This document shows, piece by piece, positions 42,366-51,913 of a stretch of 64,000 nucleotides of DNA; within the stretch, counting starts at the first letter, position 1, and every line of letters begins with the position of its first letter. The translations under genes were made by a program, and so were the position numbers. The notes beneath the pieces were generated by a model, which saw only the letters and a program-made list of their open reading frames with translations, did no database searches and was not told the DNA's origin. Origin of the DNA: Caulobacter zeae. Lineage in GTDB: Bacteria; Pseudomonadota; Alphaproteobacteria; Caulobacterales; Caulobacteraceae. Where the stretch lies: positions 248,001-312,000 of the forward strand of contig NZ_PJRS01000022.1 of NCBI RefSeq assembly GCF_002858925.1, in the 5' to 3' direction.

Positions 42366-43363
42366 GGGCGGCCCTCCAGGCGGTCGACCCGCACGTCGGC
42401 GGCCTCGAAACGGGCGATGGCGGCGTCGACGTCGCCGCCGGTCAGGGCCAGGGTCAACTGGCCGTATGGGGTGTCGCGCAGCTTGTGGATGCGCCCGCCG
42501 AGGATCGAGTAGTCGACGCCGGTCTCGCGGGCCACCGCGCCCAGCACCGGCTTGTAGGTGGCCTCGCCCTTGAAGGTCAGCCGCACCAGCACCCCGGCCG
42601 GCAAGGCGGTCTCGGCCGTCTCCTCGACCTCGCCGACGAAGCGGCGGGCCGTGTCGCTGGCCGGATGCAGGAACACCTCTTCCACCGGCCCCTGCTCGGC
42701 CACGCGACCGCCTTCCAGCACCGCCACCCGGTCGCAGACGCGGCGCACCACGTCCATCTCGTGGGTGATCAGCACGATGGTCAGGCCAAGATCGCGATTG
42801 AGGTCGGAGATCAGGGCCAGGATCTGCTCGGTGGTTTCGGGATCGAGCGCGCTGGTGGCCTCGTCGCACAGCAGGACCTTGGGCGCCGTGGCCAGGGCCC
42901 GGGCGATGCCGACGCGCTGCTTCTGGCCGCCCGACAGCTGGGCCGGATACTTGGCGGCGTGGTCGGACAGGCCCACCCGCGCCAGCAGTTCGGCCGTCCG
43001 CGCCTTGATCTCGGCGGGGCCGCGGCCCGCCAGCTTCAGCGGGAAGGCGACGTTCTGCTCGACCGTCTTGGACGACAGCAGGTTGAAGTGCTGGAAGATC
43101 ATGCCGACGCGGCGGCGCAGGGCCCGCAAGCCCGCGACGTCCAGCGCCGCCACGTCGTCGCCATCGACGATAACCTTGCCGCCGGTGGGCAGCTCCAGGC
43201 CGTTGATCAGGCGGATCAGGGTGGACTTGCCCGCCCCCGAGGCGCCGATGACCCCGAACACCTGCCCTTGCGCGACCTCGAGCGAGGCCTCGCGCAGGGC
43301 CGCGTGACCGGTCGCGCCGCGCGCGGCGGCGTAGGTCTTGGAGACGGCTTCGAAACGGATCAC
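42362..43363 (-). CDS. metN: Methionine ABC transporter ATPase MetN
   Basis: 333 residues. Walker [10 protein letters not shown] (40-48), signature [15 protein letters not shown], Walker [16 protein letters not shown] and H-loop [10 protein letters not shown]. The C-terminal NIL domain (about 255-333, [20 protein letters not shown]) is the methionine sensor of this subgroup. It lies 13 bases after a glutamyl-endopeptidase-like gene, so the peptidase, metN, metI and the GNAT gene may be one transcript. Confidence 0.95.
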   Translation of the reverse strand: MIRFEAVSKTYAAARGATGHAALREASLEVAQGQVFGVIGASGAGKSTLIRLINGLELPTGGKVIVDGDDVAALDVAGLRALRRRVGMIFQHFNLLSSKTVEQNVAFPLKLAGRGPAEIKARTAELLARVGLSDHAAKYPAQLSGGQKQRVGIARALATAPKVLLCDEATSALDPETTEQILALISDLNRDLGLTIVLITHEMDVVRRVCDRVAVLEGGRVAEQGPVEEVFLHPASDTARRFVGEVEETAETALPAGVLVRLTFKGEATYKPVLGAVARETGVDYSILGGRIHKLRDTPYGQLTLALTGGDVDAAIARFEAADVRVDRLEGRP

Positions 43364-43376
43364 CGGCGGCAGGTCC

Positions 43377-45884
43377 TTACTTCGCGGCGGGCGCCACGGC
43401 GGCCGGGGCGGCCGTCGTCGGGGCTACCGGGCGCGGCGGGGCGTTCTTGACGTAGCGGTCCATCCAGTCGGTCATCTCCCACAGGGTGTGCATCACCGAC
43501 TCCCGGGCGCGATAGCCGTGGGCCTCGTAGGGCAGCACGGTGTAACGCACGGTGGCCCCCGCCCCCTTCAGCGCGGCGTAGAAGCGCTCGCTCTGGATCG
43601 GGAAGGTGCCGGAATTGTCGTCCGCCTCGCCGTGGATCAGCAGGATCGGCTCGTTGACCTGCTTCACATAGGTGAAGGGGCTCATCTTCGTATAGGTGTC
43701 GGTGGCCTGCCAGTAGGTGCGCTGCTCCGACTGGAAGCCGAACGGCGTCAGGGTGCGGTTGTAGGCGCCAGACCGCGCGATGCCGGCCCGGAAGAGGTCG
43801 CTGTGGGCCAGCAGGTTGGCGGTCATGAACGCGCCGTAGCTGTGGCCGCCCACGGCGATGCGGTCGCGGTCGGCCACGCCCATGGCCACCACCGCGTCGA
43901 CGGCGGCCTTGGCGTCGGCGGTCAGTTGCTCGACATAGCTGTCGTTGGGCTCGGCGCCGTCCTTGCCGATGATCGGCATGCCCGGGCCGTCCAGCACCGC
44001 ATAGCCCTGGGTCAGCAGGAACAGGTGGCTGGCGCCGCCCGGACGGGTGAAGCGGTTGCCCGCGTCCACGGTCTGGCCGGCCACCGAAGCGTCGGTGAAC
44101 TCTTCGGGATAGGCCCACATCAGCATCGGCAGCGGGCCGTCCTTGGTCTTGTCGTAGCCGGCCGGCAGGTAGAGGTCGCCCGACAGCTTCACCCCGTCGG
44201 GGCGGCTGTAGGTGATGGTCTCTTTGGTGACGCTGGCGAACTGCGGGGCGCGGTCGACGAACTTGGTCAGCGCCTTGCCGTTACCGCCCTTGAGGGGTTT
44301 GACGAAGTAGTTGGGAACCTCGTCCTTGCTCTCGCGGCGAGTGATCAGGGTCTTGCCGGCCTCGTCGGCGAAGGTGACCGGGGCCTCATAGTACGGGGCC
44401 TTGGCCTGCCACAGGCGCGAGGTCTTGCCGTCGGCCAGGTTCATCACGCCGACGAACGGGAACTCGCCCTTGGCGGAGGCCCCCTCGCCGGAGACGAACA
44501 CGCCCTTGCCGTCCGGCGTGAAGTGCAGGACCTCCTCGCCATGGGCGTTGCGACGGCTCATCGGCGAGCCGGGGTCGTTGTAGCGGTCCTGGTAGTTGCG
44601 CTCGACCAGCAGGCGACCGGCGCCCGGCTTGGACGGGTCGACGGCGAACTGCTTTTCCTTGCGGTTGTCGAACCAGCGGCTGTGGACCAGGGCGAAGTCG
44701 TCGCGGCCCCATTCGATGCCGGCATAGCGCAGGTCCAGGTCGACCAGGATGGTCGGCGCGGCCTCGAACGGCGCGGCCTGCATCAGCACGCGGTCGTGGA
44801 CCGCGACCTTCTTCTTGGGATCGCCGCCGTCCTGGGCCTCGACCCAGACCAGGGTCGAGGGCGCGTCGCCGCGCCATTGCGGGCTGCGCGGACCCGCGAC
44901 CACCGCGTCGAAGGCCGACGACAGGTTGTCGGCCAGCGGACGGTCGACCAGGGTCTTGACCAGCTTGCCGTCGTTGGCGTCGAGGATCTGGACCTCGGTG
45001 GGGAAGCGCGCGGCCGGCACCAGGTAGCTGTAGGGGCGCTTGAGGCGCGTCACCAGCAGGAAGCGGCCGTCGGGCGACATGCCAAAACCGTTGATCACGC
45101 CGGGCGCGCCGACCGGGACGCTCGCGCCGTCGGCCAGAGACACGCGGGCCAGCTGGCTTGTGAAATAGTGGTCGAACAGCGCCTCGTCATGGGCGTTGGC
45201 CAACAGGTCCTGATAGGTGCGGATGGCCGCCGTGCGGCCGGCCGACTGCTGGACGATCGGCCCCTCGGGCGCGGCCGGCTCGGCGGGGGCGGCGCCCCGC
45301 CCGTCCGGGACCTGGCGGACGATCAGGCCGGCGTCCCCGGGCAGCCAGTCATAGGCCGCGCCGAAGGCGGCGTTCAGCACCGGGCCGGTCAGCTTGCGCA
45401 CCGTGGCGGTCTTCAGGTCGGCGACCCACAGCTCCAGGCCCGTGGGGGCCTCCATCACCAGGGCCAGGTGCTGGCCGTCGCTCGACCAGCGCGGCTGGAT
45501 GAAGCGCGCGCCCTTGGGCAGGACGACCTCGCGCACCGCCCCGGTCTTCACGTCCTCGAAGGAGAGGCTGTTCATCCAGGTGGTGCGGGCCTCGATCGGG
45601 CCGTTGGTGCGCGGATTGATGCGGTAGCCGCCCAGCCGCAGGATCGGGTCGGCCACGGCCCGGATCGGCGGCAGGTTCTCGCGGCCCAGCAGGGCCAGCG
45701 TCTTGCGGTCGGGGCTCAGCGTGACGCCCGGCGTCGGCGCGGCGTCGAGGATCTGGGCGATCGGCGCCGGCGGCGTCCGATAGGCCTCGCCGGCCATGGC
45801 GGCGGTCGCGCCACAGGCCATGGCCGCCAGCACGGCGGTCGAAGCCAGCGCCACGGCGCGGCGACGGAATTGGGTGTCGAACAT
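43377..45884 (-). CDS. Secreted prolyl-oligopeptidase-family (S9) peptidase, glutamyl-endopeptidase-like
   Basis: 835 residues with signal peptide ([20 protein letters not shown]). A beta-propeller region (about 50-560) precedes the alpha/beta hydrolase domain. Triad: S682 in [15 protein letters not shown]755 or D756 in [10 protein letters not shown]789 in [10 protein letters not shown]. Wording such as [20 protein letters not shown] and ILDAAPTP is that of the S9D group related to plant chloroplast glutamyl endopeptidase. It cuts peptides in the periplasm or outside. Only 13 bases separate it from metN. Confidence 0.9.
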   Translation of the reverse strand: MFDTQFRRRAVALASTAVLAAMACGATAAMAGEAYRTPPAPIAQILDAAPTPGVTLSPDRKTLALLGRENLPPIRAVADPILRLGGYRINPRTNGPIEARTTWMNSLSFEDVKTGAVREVVLPKGARFIQPRWSSDGQHLALVMEAPTGLELWVADLKTATVRKLTGPVLNAAFGAAYDWLPGDAGLIVRQVPDGRGAAPAEPAAPEGPIVQQSAGRTAAIRTYQDLLANAHDEALFDHYFTSQLARVSLADGASVPVGAPGVINGFGMSPDGRFLLVTRLKRPYSYLVPAARFPTEVQILDANDGKLVKTLVDRPLADNLSSAFDAVVAGPRSPQWRGDAPSTLVWVEAQDGGDPKKKVAVHDRVLMQAAPFEAAPTILVDLDLRYAGIEWGRDDFALVHSRWFDNRKEKQFAVDPSKPGAGRLLVERNYQDRYNDPGSPMSRRNAHGEEVLHFTPDGKGVFVSGEGASAKGEFPFVGVMNLADGKTSRLWQAKAPYYEAPVTFADEAGKTLITRRESKDEVPNYFVKPLKGGNGKALTKFVDRAPQFASVTKETITYSRPDGVKLSGDLYLPAGYDKTKDGPLPMLMWAYPEEFTDASVAGQTVDAGNRFTRPGGASHLFLLTQGYAVLDGPGMPIIGKDGAEPNDSYVEQLTADAKAAVDAVVAMGVADRDRIAVGGHSYGAFMTANLLAHSDLFRAGIARSGAYNRTLTPFGFQSEQRTYWQATDTYTKMSPFTYVKQVNEPILLIHGEADDNSGTFPIQSERFYAALKGAGATVRYTVLPYEAHGYRARESVMHTLWEMTDWMDRYVKNAPPRPVAPTTAAPAAVAPAAK

Positions 45885-46044
45885 GAAGCCCCCGGGAAAC
45901 GCGTAGGAGGGGCAGCAATAGGCGCGCTTAAGGCTCAGGTGAACGGGAAAGTGTGGGGGATTGGGATATCGGTGGTTGGGTTTTGCGCAGTGAGAGGGAG
46001 CCGGAACCTCAAAAATATGTACCGCTAAGCGCCAGGGCCGGCTC

Positions 46045-47322
46045 CTACCGCCGAACCACCAACCCGCCCTTCATCACGAACACCGGCTTCTCCAGCACGG
46101 TGACGTCGGCCAGCGGGTCGCCCGACACCGCGATCAGGTCGGCGTAGCGGCCGGCGGTCACCTGGCCCAGGTCCTTCTCGCGGCCGAGCGCCTGCGCGGC
46201 GTTGACCGTGGCGGCCTGGATGGCCTGGAGGGGCGTGGCGCCATAGCGGACCATGACCGCGAACTGGCGGGCGTTGTCGCCGTGCGGATAGACCCCGGCG
46301 TCGGTGCCGTAGATCATCTTCACCCCGCCCTTGAGGGCCTTGCGGAAGTTCTCGCGCTGGACCTCGGCGATGTCGCGGTCCTTGCGCAGGTTGTCCTCCA
46401 GCACGCCGTTCTTGCGGCCCTCGGACTGGGTGTAGTCGGTGTTGTAGATGTCCATCGAGAACCAGGTCCCCTTCTGGGCGGCCAGCCTGATCCCCTCGTC
46501 GTCGACGAGGCTGGCGTGCTCGATGGTGTCGATGCCGGCGCGGATGGCTTCCTTGATGCCGGCCCCGCCGTGGGCGTGGGCGGCCACCTTCAGGCCGGCC
46601 ATGTGGGCCTCGTCGGCCACGGCCTTCATCTCGTCGTAGGTCAGCTGCTGCTGGCCCGGCTCGTCGCCGCGCGAGAAGACCCCGCCGGTGGCGCAGATCT
46701 TGATCACCTGGGCGCCGTACTTCTTCAGCGTGCGCACGGCCTTGCGGGCCTCGTCGGGGCTGTCGATGTTGTAGGGGGCCTTCTGGTCCATCGACGGCGG
46801 GAAGAAGGTCGAGTCGCAGTGCCCGCCGGTGGCCCCGATGGCGTAGGCGGCGGTGACCACGCGCGGGCCGGGCACGACCCCCTCGTCGATCGCCTCGCGC
46901 AGGCCCACGTCGTTAAAGCGGTCTGCCCCGACATTGCGCACCGTGGTGAAGCCGGCCTCAAGCGTGGCCTTGGCGTTGGCGGTCTGGGTCACGCTCCAGA
47001 AGGCGTCGCTGAACTGCAGGGCGTTGTAGCCGCCATAGACCGGCGAGGCGTCTAGATGCACGTGCATGTCGATCAGGCCCGGCAGCAGGGTCGCGCCCGG
47101 CAGGTCGACGGCCTCGGCCTCCGGGGGGATCGCGAAATCGCCGGCCTTGCCGACGGCGGTGATCCGGCCGGCGACGACCAGCACCACGGGCTTTTCGACA
47201 TAGCGCCCGGTGGCGACGTCCAGCAGGCGGGCGGCGGTGACGACCTTGGTCTCGGCGGCTTGCGCGGCCGTCGAAGCCAGCGCCAGGGCGACCGCCAGGG
47301 TCGAAATCGTCAGTCCACGCAT
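46045..47322 (-). CDS. Secreted metal-dependent amidohydrolase (Xaa-Pro/Xaa-Arg dipeptidase type)
   Basis: 425 residues with signal (TISTLAVALALASTAAQAAE). Amidohydrolase barrel: GLIDMHVHLD, carboxylated lysine in VIKICATGGVFS, metal histidines in KVAAHAHGGAG and TIEHASLVDD, catalytic Asp in MIYGTDAGVYPHG. It resembles the Sgx9260/Cc2672 group from Caulobacter and metagenomes that hydrolyses Xaa-Arg/Lys or Xaa-Pro dipeptides and N-acyl derivatives. Substrate is not proven from sequence. Confidence 0.88.
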   Translation of the reverse strand: MRGLTISTLAVALALASTAAQAAETKVVTAARLLDVATGRYVEKPVVLVVAGRITAVGKAGDFAIPPEAEAVDLPGATLLPGLIDMHVHLDASPVYGGYNALQFSDAFWSVTQTANAKATLEAGFTTVRNVGADRFNDVGLREAIDEGVVPGPRVVTAAYAIGATGGHCDSTFFPPSMDQKAPYNIDSPDEARKAVRTLKKYGAQVIKICATGGVFSRGDEPGQQQLTYDEMKAVADEAHMAGLKVAAHAHGGAGIKEAIRAGIDTIEHASLVDDEGIRLAAQKGTWFSMDIYNTDYTQSEGRKNGVLEDNLRKDRDIAEVQRENFRKALKGGVKMIYGTDAGVYPHGDNARQFAVMVRYGATPLQAIQAATVNAAQALGREKDLGQVTAGRYADLIAVSGDPLADVTVLEKPVFVMKGGLVVRR

Positions 47323-47383
47323 CCGGTCGGCCTCGCTTCGAGTTGCAGGCGAGGACGCTAGAGCGTGACCGTGAAAGTGGAAA

Positions 47384-47408
47384 GGGCGGCCGCGCATGGC
47401 GGCCGCCC
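47384..47408 (-). terminator. Terminator-like hairpin after the alpha/beta hydrolase gene
   Basis: Perfect ten-base stem GGGCGGCCGC/GCGGCCGCCC with a five-base loop, flanked on the minus strand by CTTTCC and on the plus strand by CCTTTTCC. It follows the stop of the hydrolase gene by nine bases. Confidence 0.75.
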
Positions 47409-47416
47409 CTTTTCCG

Positions 47417-48388
47417 TCAGGCCTTGAAGAAGGCCAGCAGGTCCGGGTTGATGATCTCCGGGTGGGTCGTGCACATGCCGTGCGGCAGGCCCTTGTAGAC
47501 CTTCAGTTCGCCCTTCTTGACCAGCTTGGCCGATAGCAGCGCGGAGTCGGCGATCGGCACGATCTGGTCGTCGTCGCCGTGCATCACCAGCACCGGCACG
47601 TCGACCTTCTTGAGATCGTCGGTGAAGTCGGTCTCGGAGAAGGCCTTGATGCAGTCGTAGTGGGCCTTGACGCTGCCGGTCATGCCCTGGCGCCACCAGT
47701 TCCAGATCACGCCCTGGTCGACCTTCGCGCCCGGACGGTTGAAGCCGTAGAACGGACCGGCCGGCACGTCGTAGAAGAACTGGGCGCGGTTGCCGGCGGT
47801 GGCGGCGCGGAAGCCGTCGAACACCTCGATCGGCAGGCCGCCCGGGTTCTTGTCGCTCTTGACCATGATCGGGGGCACCGCGCCGATCAGCACGGCTTTC
47901 GCCACGCGGCCCGGCTTGGCGCGGGCGACGTAGTGGATCACCTCGCCGCCGCCGGTCGAGTGGCCGACGTGGATGGCGTTCTTCAGGTCGAGGTGGTCGG
48001 TCAGGGCCGCGACGTCGGCGGCGTAGGTGTCCATCTCGTTGCCGGTGTCGGTCTGGGTCGAACGGCCGTGACCGCGACGGTCATGGGCGATCACCCGGAA
48101 GCCCTGGGCGTAGAAGAACATCATCTGGTTGTCCCAGTCGTCGGCCGTCAGCGGCCAGCCGTGGTGGAACACGATCGGCTGGGCGGTCTTGGGACCCCAG
48201 TCCTTGTAGTAGATCTGCACGCCGTCCTTGGTCGTGACGAAACCGCTGCTCATGGTCTTGGCTCCTGGGGTAGGGCTCGCGGGCGAGGCCGCGGCGAAGG
48301 TCGGGGCGACCGAGAAGGCCGCCAGGCCGAGGCCGACGGCGAGGACGTCCCGGCGCGAGGCGCCGTCGTGGGAAGATTGGGTGGTCAT
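47417..48388 (-). CDS. Exported alpha/beta hydrolase, non-heme haloperoxidase type
   Basis: 323 residues. A Tat signal ([19 protein letters not shown]) is followed by the core of non-heme chloroperoxidases and related esterases: [33 protein letters not shown], nucleophile serine in [10 protein letters not shown], aspartate in [11 protein letters not shown] and histidine in [12 protein letters not shown]. Cytosolic relatives lack the export signal, so the leader is notable. Physiological substrate unknown; probably an esterase or perhydrolase. Confidence 0.88.
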   Translation of the reverse strand: MTTQSSHDGASRRDVLAVGLGLAAFSVAPTFAAASPASPTPGAKTMSSGFVTTKDGVQIYYKDWGPKTAQPIVFHHGWPLTADDWDNQMMFFYAQGFRVIAHDRRGHGRSTQTDTGNEMDTYAADVAALTDHLDLKNAIHVGHSTGGGEVIHYVARAKPGRVAKAVLIGAVPPIMVKSDKNPGGLPIEVFDGFRAATAGNRAQFFYDVPAGPFYGFNRPGAKVDQGVIWNWWRQGMTGSVKAHYDCIKAFSETDFTDDLKKVDVPVLVMHGDDDQIVPIADSALLSAKLVKKGELKVYKGLPHGMCTTHPEIINPDLLAFFKA

Positions 48389-48581
48389 CGGTCGCCCTCT
48401 GCATCGAACAATCCGGGGCGCGTTTCGTTGCGGCCCCCAGCCCGTGCAAGGTGGCCCAGGGCGACGGGCCGGGCTTGAACGTATCGCGCGGCCGCTGGGA
48501 CGAACGCGCCGAGGCGTTGGGAGGCGGCCAAGGCGGGAGGAGGCGTTTGCCGTCCTCTCGCCCAGGCGCCATCCTGACGCG

Positions 48582-49061
48582 ATGTCCGACCGCTACGAGC
48601 CGACCTCCGACTTTCTCAAGCTGGTCAGAGCCGAGCAGGCGCCGCTGTCCGGGGCCGAAGAGGCCGAAGAGAACCTGCGCCGGCTGATCGCACTGACCGC
48701 CGACGCCGACCGGTCGAACCGCGACTGGGCGGTTCTTCTGTTGTCTCAGGAGGAGGTCGACGGCCCGGATATCCGCGAGGCGCTGTTGCGCGCGGCAAGT
48801 GACGAGGACGAGGTTGTCCGGGCCGAGGCCGTGCTGGGTCTGGCCGGGCGCGAGCCGGCGATCGCCCTGCCCTTCGTTCGCCAGGCGCTGGCGGGACAAG
48901 GCGTGACGCCCCCGATGCTTGAGGCCGCCGCGCTCTGCGCCGACCCGTCCTTGATCGAAGACCTGAGGGTTTGGGCTGAGCCGTCCGACAACCCTTACAT
49001 CGACAAACTCGCCGCCGAGGCGCTGAGGGCCTGCGAGGCGACGACGTCTCCGGCCGGCTGA
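48582..49061 (+). CDS. HEAT-repeat-like protein
   Basis: 159 residues, acidic, soluble. Helical repeats of about 30 residues ([60 protein letters not shown]) resemble HEAT/PBS lyase repeats, used for protein contacts. It stands alone, ending 13 bases before the convergent kinase gene. Role unknown. Confidence 0.8.
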   Translation: MSDRYEPTSDFLKLVRAEQAPLSGAEEAEENLRRLIALTADADRSNRDWAVLLLSQEEVDGPDIREALLRAASDEDEVVRAEAVLGLAGREPAIALPFVRQALAGQGVTPPMLEAAALCADPSLIEDLRVWAEPSDNPYIDKLAAEALRACEATTSPAG

Positions 49062-49073
49062 AGCGCCCTCGTC

Positions 49074-50480
49074 CTACTCCACCCGCGGCAGCACCAGGGC
49101 CACGCGCAGGCCGGGCCCCATGCCGTTGTACTCGCCCGGCCCCTCGGCCAGCTCCAGCCGCCCGCCGTGCGAGGCGGCCACCGCCTGCACCAGCGACAGG
49201 CCAAGGCCCGCGCCCGGCTCGCTGCGGCTGTTCTCCAGGCGCACGAAGCGCTGGACCACGCGGGCGCGGTCCTCCTCGGGCACGCCAGGGCCGGTGTCGG
49301 TCACCGAGAACTCCAGCTCGCCCGACGAGCGGCGGCGCAGGCGCAGCATGATCGCCCCGCCCGCGGGCGTGTACTTGATGGCGTTGTCGAGCAGGTTGGC
49401 CAGGGCCTGGGCGATGAACTCGCGATTGCCGCGCAGGGCCAGGGCCGGGGTGATCTCGGCCTTGAAGTCCAGCCCCTTGTCCTCGCATGAGAACTCGTAG
49501 AGCTCGGCCATGTCGGTGGCCAGGTCGCTGGCCTCGAACGGCTTCTGGTCCGGGGCCTGGCCGGCGGCCTGCAGGCGGGCGATGGCCAGCACGGCGTTGA
49601 AGGTCTTGAGCACGCCGTCGGCGTCGGCCAGGGCGGTCTCGAGCGCGGCCACCGGATCGCCCTTGCCGTTCTCGGCGTCGATCAGGGCCACCTCCATGCG
49701 GGCGCGCAGGCGGGTCAGGGGGCTGCGCAGGTCGTGGGCGATGGCGTCGCCGGCGTGGCGCAGGCCGCCCATCAGCCGCTCGATGCGGTCGAGCATGTCG
49801 TTCAGGCCCTCGGCCAGCTCGTCGTACTCGTCGCGGGCGCCGCGGATCTTGGCCCGGGCGTGCAGGTCGCCGCCGCGCACGGCGTTCACCACGTCCACGA
49901 GGCCCTGCATGCTCCGGCTGACATTGCGGCTGATCAGCACCCCGCCGGCCAGACCGAGGATGATCACCAGCGCCCCGGCGCCCCACAGGGCCCGGACGAT
50001 CTTCATCACATAGCCCTGGGACTCGGCGACGTCGGCGCCGACGAACAGGATCTCGCCGCCCGCCAGGCGCTCCTGCACGCCCCGCGCCGAACGCCGCACG
50101 GTGGCGCCGTCCAGGTCGGTCTCGGTCAGGGTGAAGCTGCGCCATGTCGGACCCGCGCCGGTGAAGTCGTCGATCGGCGACTCCTCGATCGAACCGGTGA
50201 TCCGCCTGCCGGTCTTGTCGGCGAAGTAATAGAGGAACGGCCGCTCACCGATGGCCCGCTCGACCAGGGTCTGGTTCAGGGCGTTGACCCCGCCCTGGCG
50301 ATAGGCCGCCTCCAGGCTCTCCATCTCGCGGGTGATCTCGGCGTCGGCGCGGCGGTCCACCTCGCCGGCGGTGGCGATGTAGATATAGCCGAGGAAAGCC
50401 GTCGCGGCCGCCGCGAACAGGGCCAGGAACAGCAGGGTCAGCCGGAAAGGCGTCGATCGAACGAGGCGCGGCAGGCGCAT
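49074..50480 (-). CDS. Sensor histidine kinase with HAMP domain
   Basis: 468 residues. Helices at about 12-33 and 165-190 enclose a periplasmic domain; a HAMP region (SRSMQGLVDVVNAVRGGDLH) leads to the H-box GDAIAHDLRSPLTRLRARME, N-box ALANLLDNAIKYTPAGG and G-boxes VTDTGPGVPEED and GAGLGLSLVQAV. It is the fourth gene of an operon that begins with its likely partner regulator at 51060-51731; a toxin-antitoxin pair lies between them. It follows the toxin gene by three bases. Envelope stress is a plausible input because a DegP-type protease is encoded next to the operon. Confidence 0.93.
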   Translation of the reverse strand: MRLPRLVRSTPFRLTLLFLALFAAAATAFLGYIYIATAGEVDRRADAEITREMESLEAAYRQGGVNALNQTLVERAIGERPFLYYFADKTGRRITGSIEESPIDDFTGAGPTWRSFTLTETDLDGATVRRSARGVQERLAGGEILFVGADVAESQGYVMKIVRALWGAGALVIILGLAGGVLISRNVSRSMQGLVDVVNAVRGGDLHARAKIRGARDEYDELAEGLNDMLDRIERLMGGLRHAGDAIAHDLRSPLTRLRARMEVALIDAENGKGDPVAALETALADADGVLKTFNAVLAIARLQAAGQAPDQKPFEASDLATDMAELYEFSCEDKGLDFKAEITPALALRGNREFIAQALANLLDNAIKYTPAGGAIMLRLRRRSSGELEFSVTDTGPGVPEEDRARVVQRFVRLENSRSEPGAGLGLSLVQAVAASHGGRLELAEGPGEYNGMGPGLRVALVLPRVE

Positions 50481-50483
50481 GGT

Positions 50484-50798
50484 CTAACTCTTCTTACCCA
50501 TCAGGGCGGCGATGTCTTGGCGGCTGTCGAGAATGCGGAGCACCTGGATGCCGGCTTCGTCGGGCAAAGGGTCGTAGACGATCAGCCAGGGCCGAACCGA
50601 GAACGATCGCGGATGGCCGACATAGTCCTGGCGGACACGCCCCATGAGAGGACGGCGGGCCAGACGATTGAGGGCGGCCTCGATCCTGGCGACGACGGCC
50701 TCGGCGCGCTCCAGTCCGCTGTCATCGACGATCCACGCATAGAGACCACGCAGGTCTCTTCGAGCCATCGCCGATCGAACGACCTGGGGCGGCGCCAT
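50484..50798 (-). CDS. ParE/RelE-type toxin
   Basis: 104 residues. Fold motifs of the RelE/ParE superfamily: MARRDLRGLYAWIVDDSGLE, AEAVVARIEAALNRLARRPL, MGRVRQDYVGHPRSFSVRPW and LIVYDPLPDEAGIQVLRILD. ParE members poison DNA gyrase, RelE members cleave mRNA; by its helical start this one is closer to ParE. It begins on the base after the antitoxin stop and ends three bases before the kinase gene. Confidence 0.88.
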   Translation of the reverse strand: MAPPQVVRSAMARRDLRGLYAWIVDDSGLERAEAVVARIEAALNRLARRPLMGRVRQDYVGHPRSFSVRPWLIVYDPLPDEAGIQVLRILDSRQDIAALMGKKS

Positions 50799-51026
50799 CT
50801 AGCCCTTGCGAGCCCTTTCGAACTCGGCGCGCAGATCACTGAGGATTTCATCCGTGTCCCAGACCGCACCCTTGCCTTCGGCCAGCTCGCGTCGCGCCTC
50901 GATGATCGACTCGTTGATGGCGTCGCGATTACGGACGAGCCAAGCCTCCATCTCCTCCTCGGAGGGGACCGGGCCGAGGCCGTCGTCGACCTCTTCGTCC
51001 GGGATGGGCTTGGACGGCTTGTTCAT
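50799..51026 (-). CDS. ParD-like antitoxin
   Basis: 75 residues, very acidic at the start (DEEVDDGLGPVPSEEEMEAW) with a C-terminal amphipathic part (ARRELAEGKGAVWDTDEILS, then DLRAEFERARKG), as expected for the toxin-wrapping tail of a ParD/RHH antitoxin. No clear ribbon-helix-helix DNA-binding part can be named by eye. It lies 33 bases after the response regulator gene. Confidence 0.75.
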   Translation of the reverse strand: MNKPSKPIPDEEVDDGLGPVPSEEEMEAWLVRNRDAINESIIEARRELAEGKGAVWDTDEILSDLRAEFERARKG

Positions 51027-51059
51027 GGCCGCGAGCCTATCACGGGTCCGGCGCGCCGC

Positions 51060-51731
51060 CTACGGATCGAGCCGGTAGCCGGCCCCGCGCACGGTCTGCA
51101 GCATGGCCCGGTCGAAGCCCTTGTCGATCTTGGAGCGCAGGCGGGAGATGTGCACATCGATGACGTTGGTCTGTGGGTCGAAGTGGTATTCCCACACCTT
51201 CTCCAGCAGCATGGTGCGGGTCACCGACTGGCCGGCGTGGCGCATCATGAACTCCAGGAGCTGGAACTCCCGGGGTTGCAGGTCGATCTCCTTGCCCTGG
51301 CGATGGACCGTGCGGTTGATGAGGTTCATTTCGAGCTCGCCCACCTTGAGGGTGGTCGCAACGGCTCCCGTCTCGCGACGGCGCGACAGGGCCTCGACGC
51401 GGGCGATCAGCTCGGGGAAGGCATAGGGCTTGACCAGGTAGTCGTCGGCGCCGGCCTTCAAGCCGTCGACGCGGTCGCCGACCTCGCCCAGGGCCGACAG
51501 GAACAGCACCGGCGTCTGGTCGCCCTCGCGGCGCAGGGTCGAGACCACCTCGACGCCGTTCTTCTTGGGCATCATCCGGTCGACGATCAGCACGTCGAAG
51601 CCGCCCTTGCCGGCCTCGACCAGGCCCGCCTCGCCGTCCGGCGCATGGACGCAGGCATAGCCGGCCTCGGTCAGGCCATGGGTCATCGCGCCGGCGGCCT
51701 CGAGATCGTCCTCGATAATCAGAATACGCAT
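51060..51731 (-). CDS. OmpR-family response regulator
   Basis: 223 residues. Receiver with EDD (7-9), phospho-acceptor D51 in LIVDRMMPKKNGVE, S in VLFLSALGEVGDR and K in YLVKPYAFPEL. Winged helix from about 130: LQPREFQLLEFMMRHAGQSV, VIDVHISRLRSKIDKGF, LQTVRGAGYRLDP. First gene of an operon with antitoxin, toxin and kinase. The gene upstream, degP, ends in a terminator, so this operon has its own promoter. Confidence 0.94.
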   Translation of the reverse strand: MRILIIEDDLEAAGAMTHGLTEAGYACVHAPDGEAGLVEAGKGGFDVLIVDRMMPKKNGVEVVSTLRREGDQTPVLFLSALGEVGDRVDGLKAGADDYLVKPYAFPELIARVEALSRRRETGAVATTLKVGELEMNLINRTVHRQGKEIDLQPREFQLLEFMMRHAGQSVTRTMLLEKVWEYHFDPQTNVIDVHISRLRSKIDKGFDRAMLQTVRGAGYRLDP

Positions 51732-51859
51732 CAGCCAACCCCTCGTGCGCCGACAGAGAACAATCGACGTTCTCCCGATTCTATCGACCGGCGCGATAGT
51801 TGGCGACTGGATACCGGCTTCGCGGGCGGCCGTCCCTTAAACCTTGGTCACATACGAAA

Positions 51860-51890
51860 AGCCCCGCCTCGACGGATCGAGGCGGGGCTG
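51860..51890 (-). terminator. Rho-independent terminator of degP
   Basis: Stem AGCCCCGCCTCG/CGAGGCGGGGCT with a six-base loop. On the minus strand it is followed by TTTTCG. It begins about 25 bases after the protease stop. Confidence 0.9.
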
Positions 51891-51913
51891 ATCTTTCACG
51901 ACGGACGGATCAC

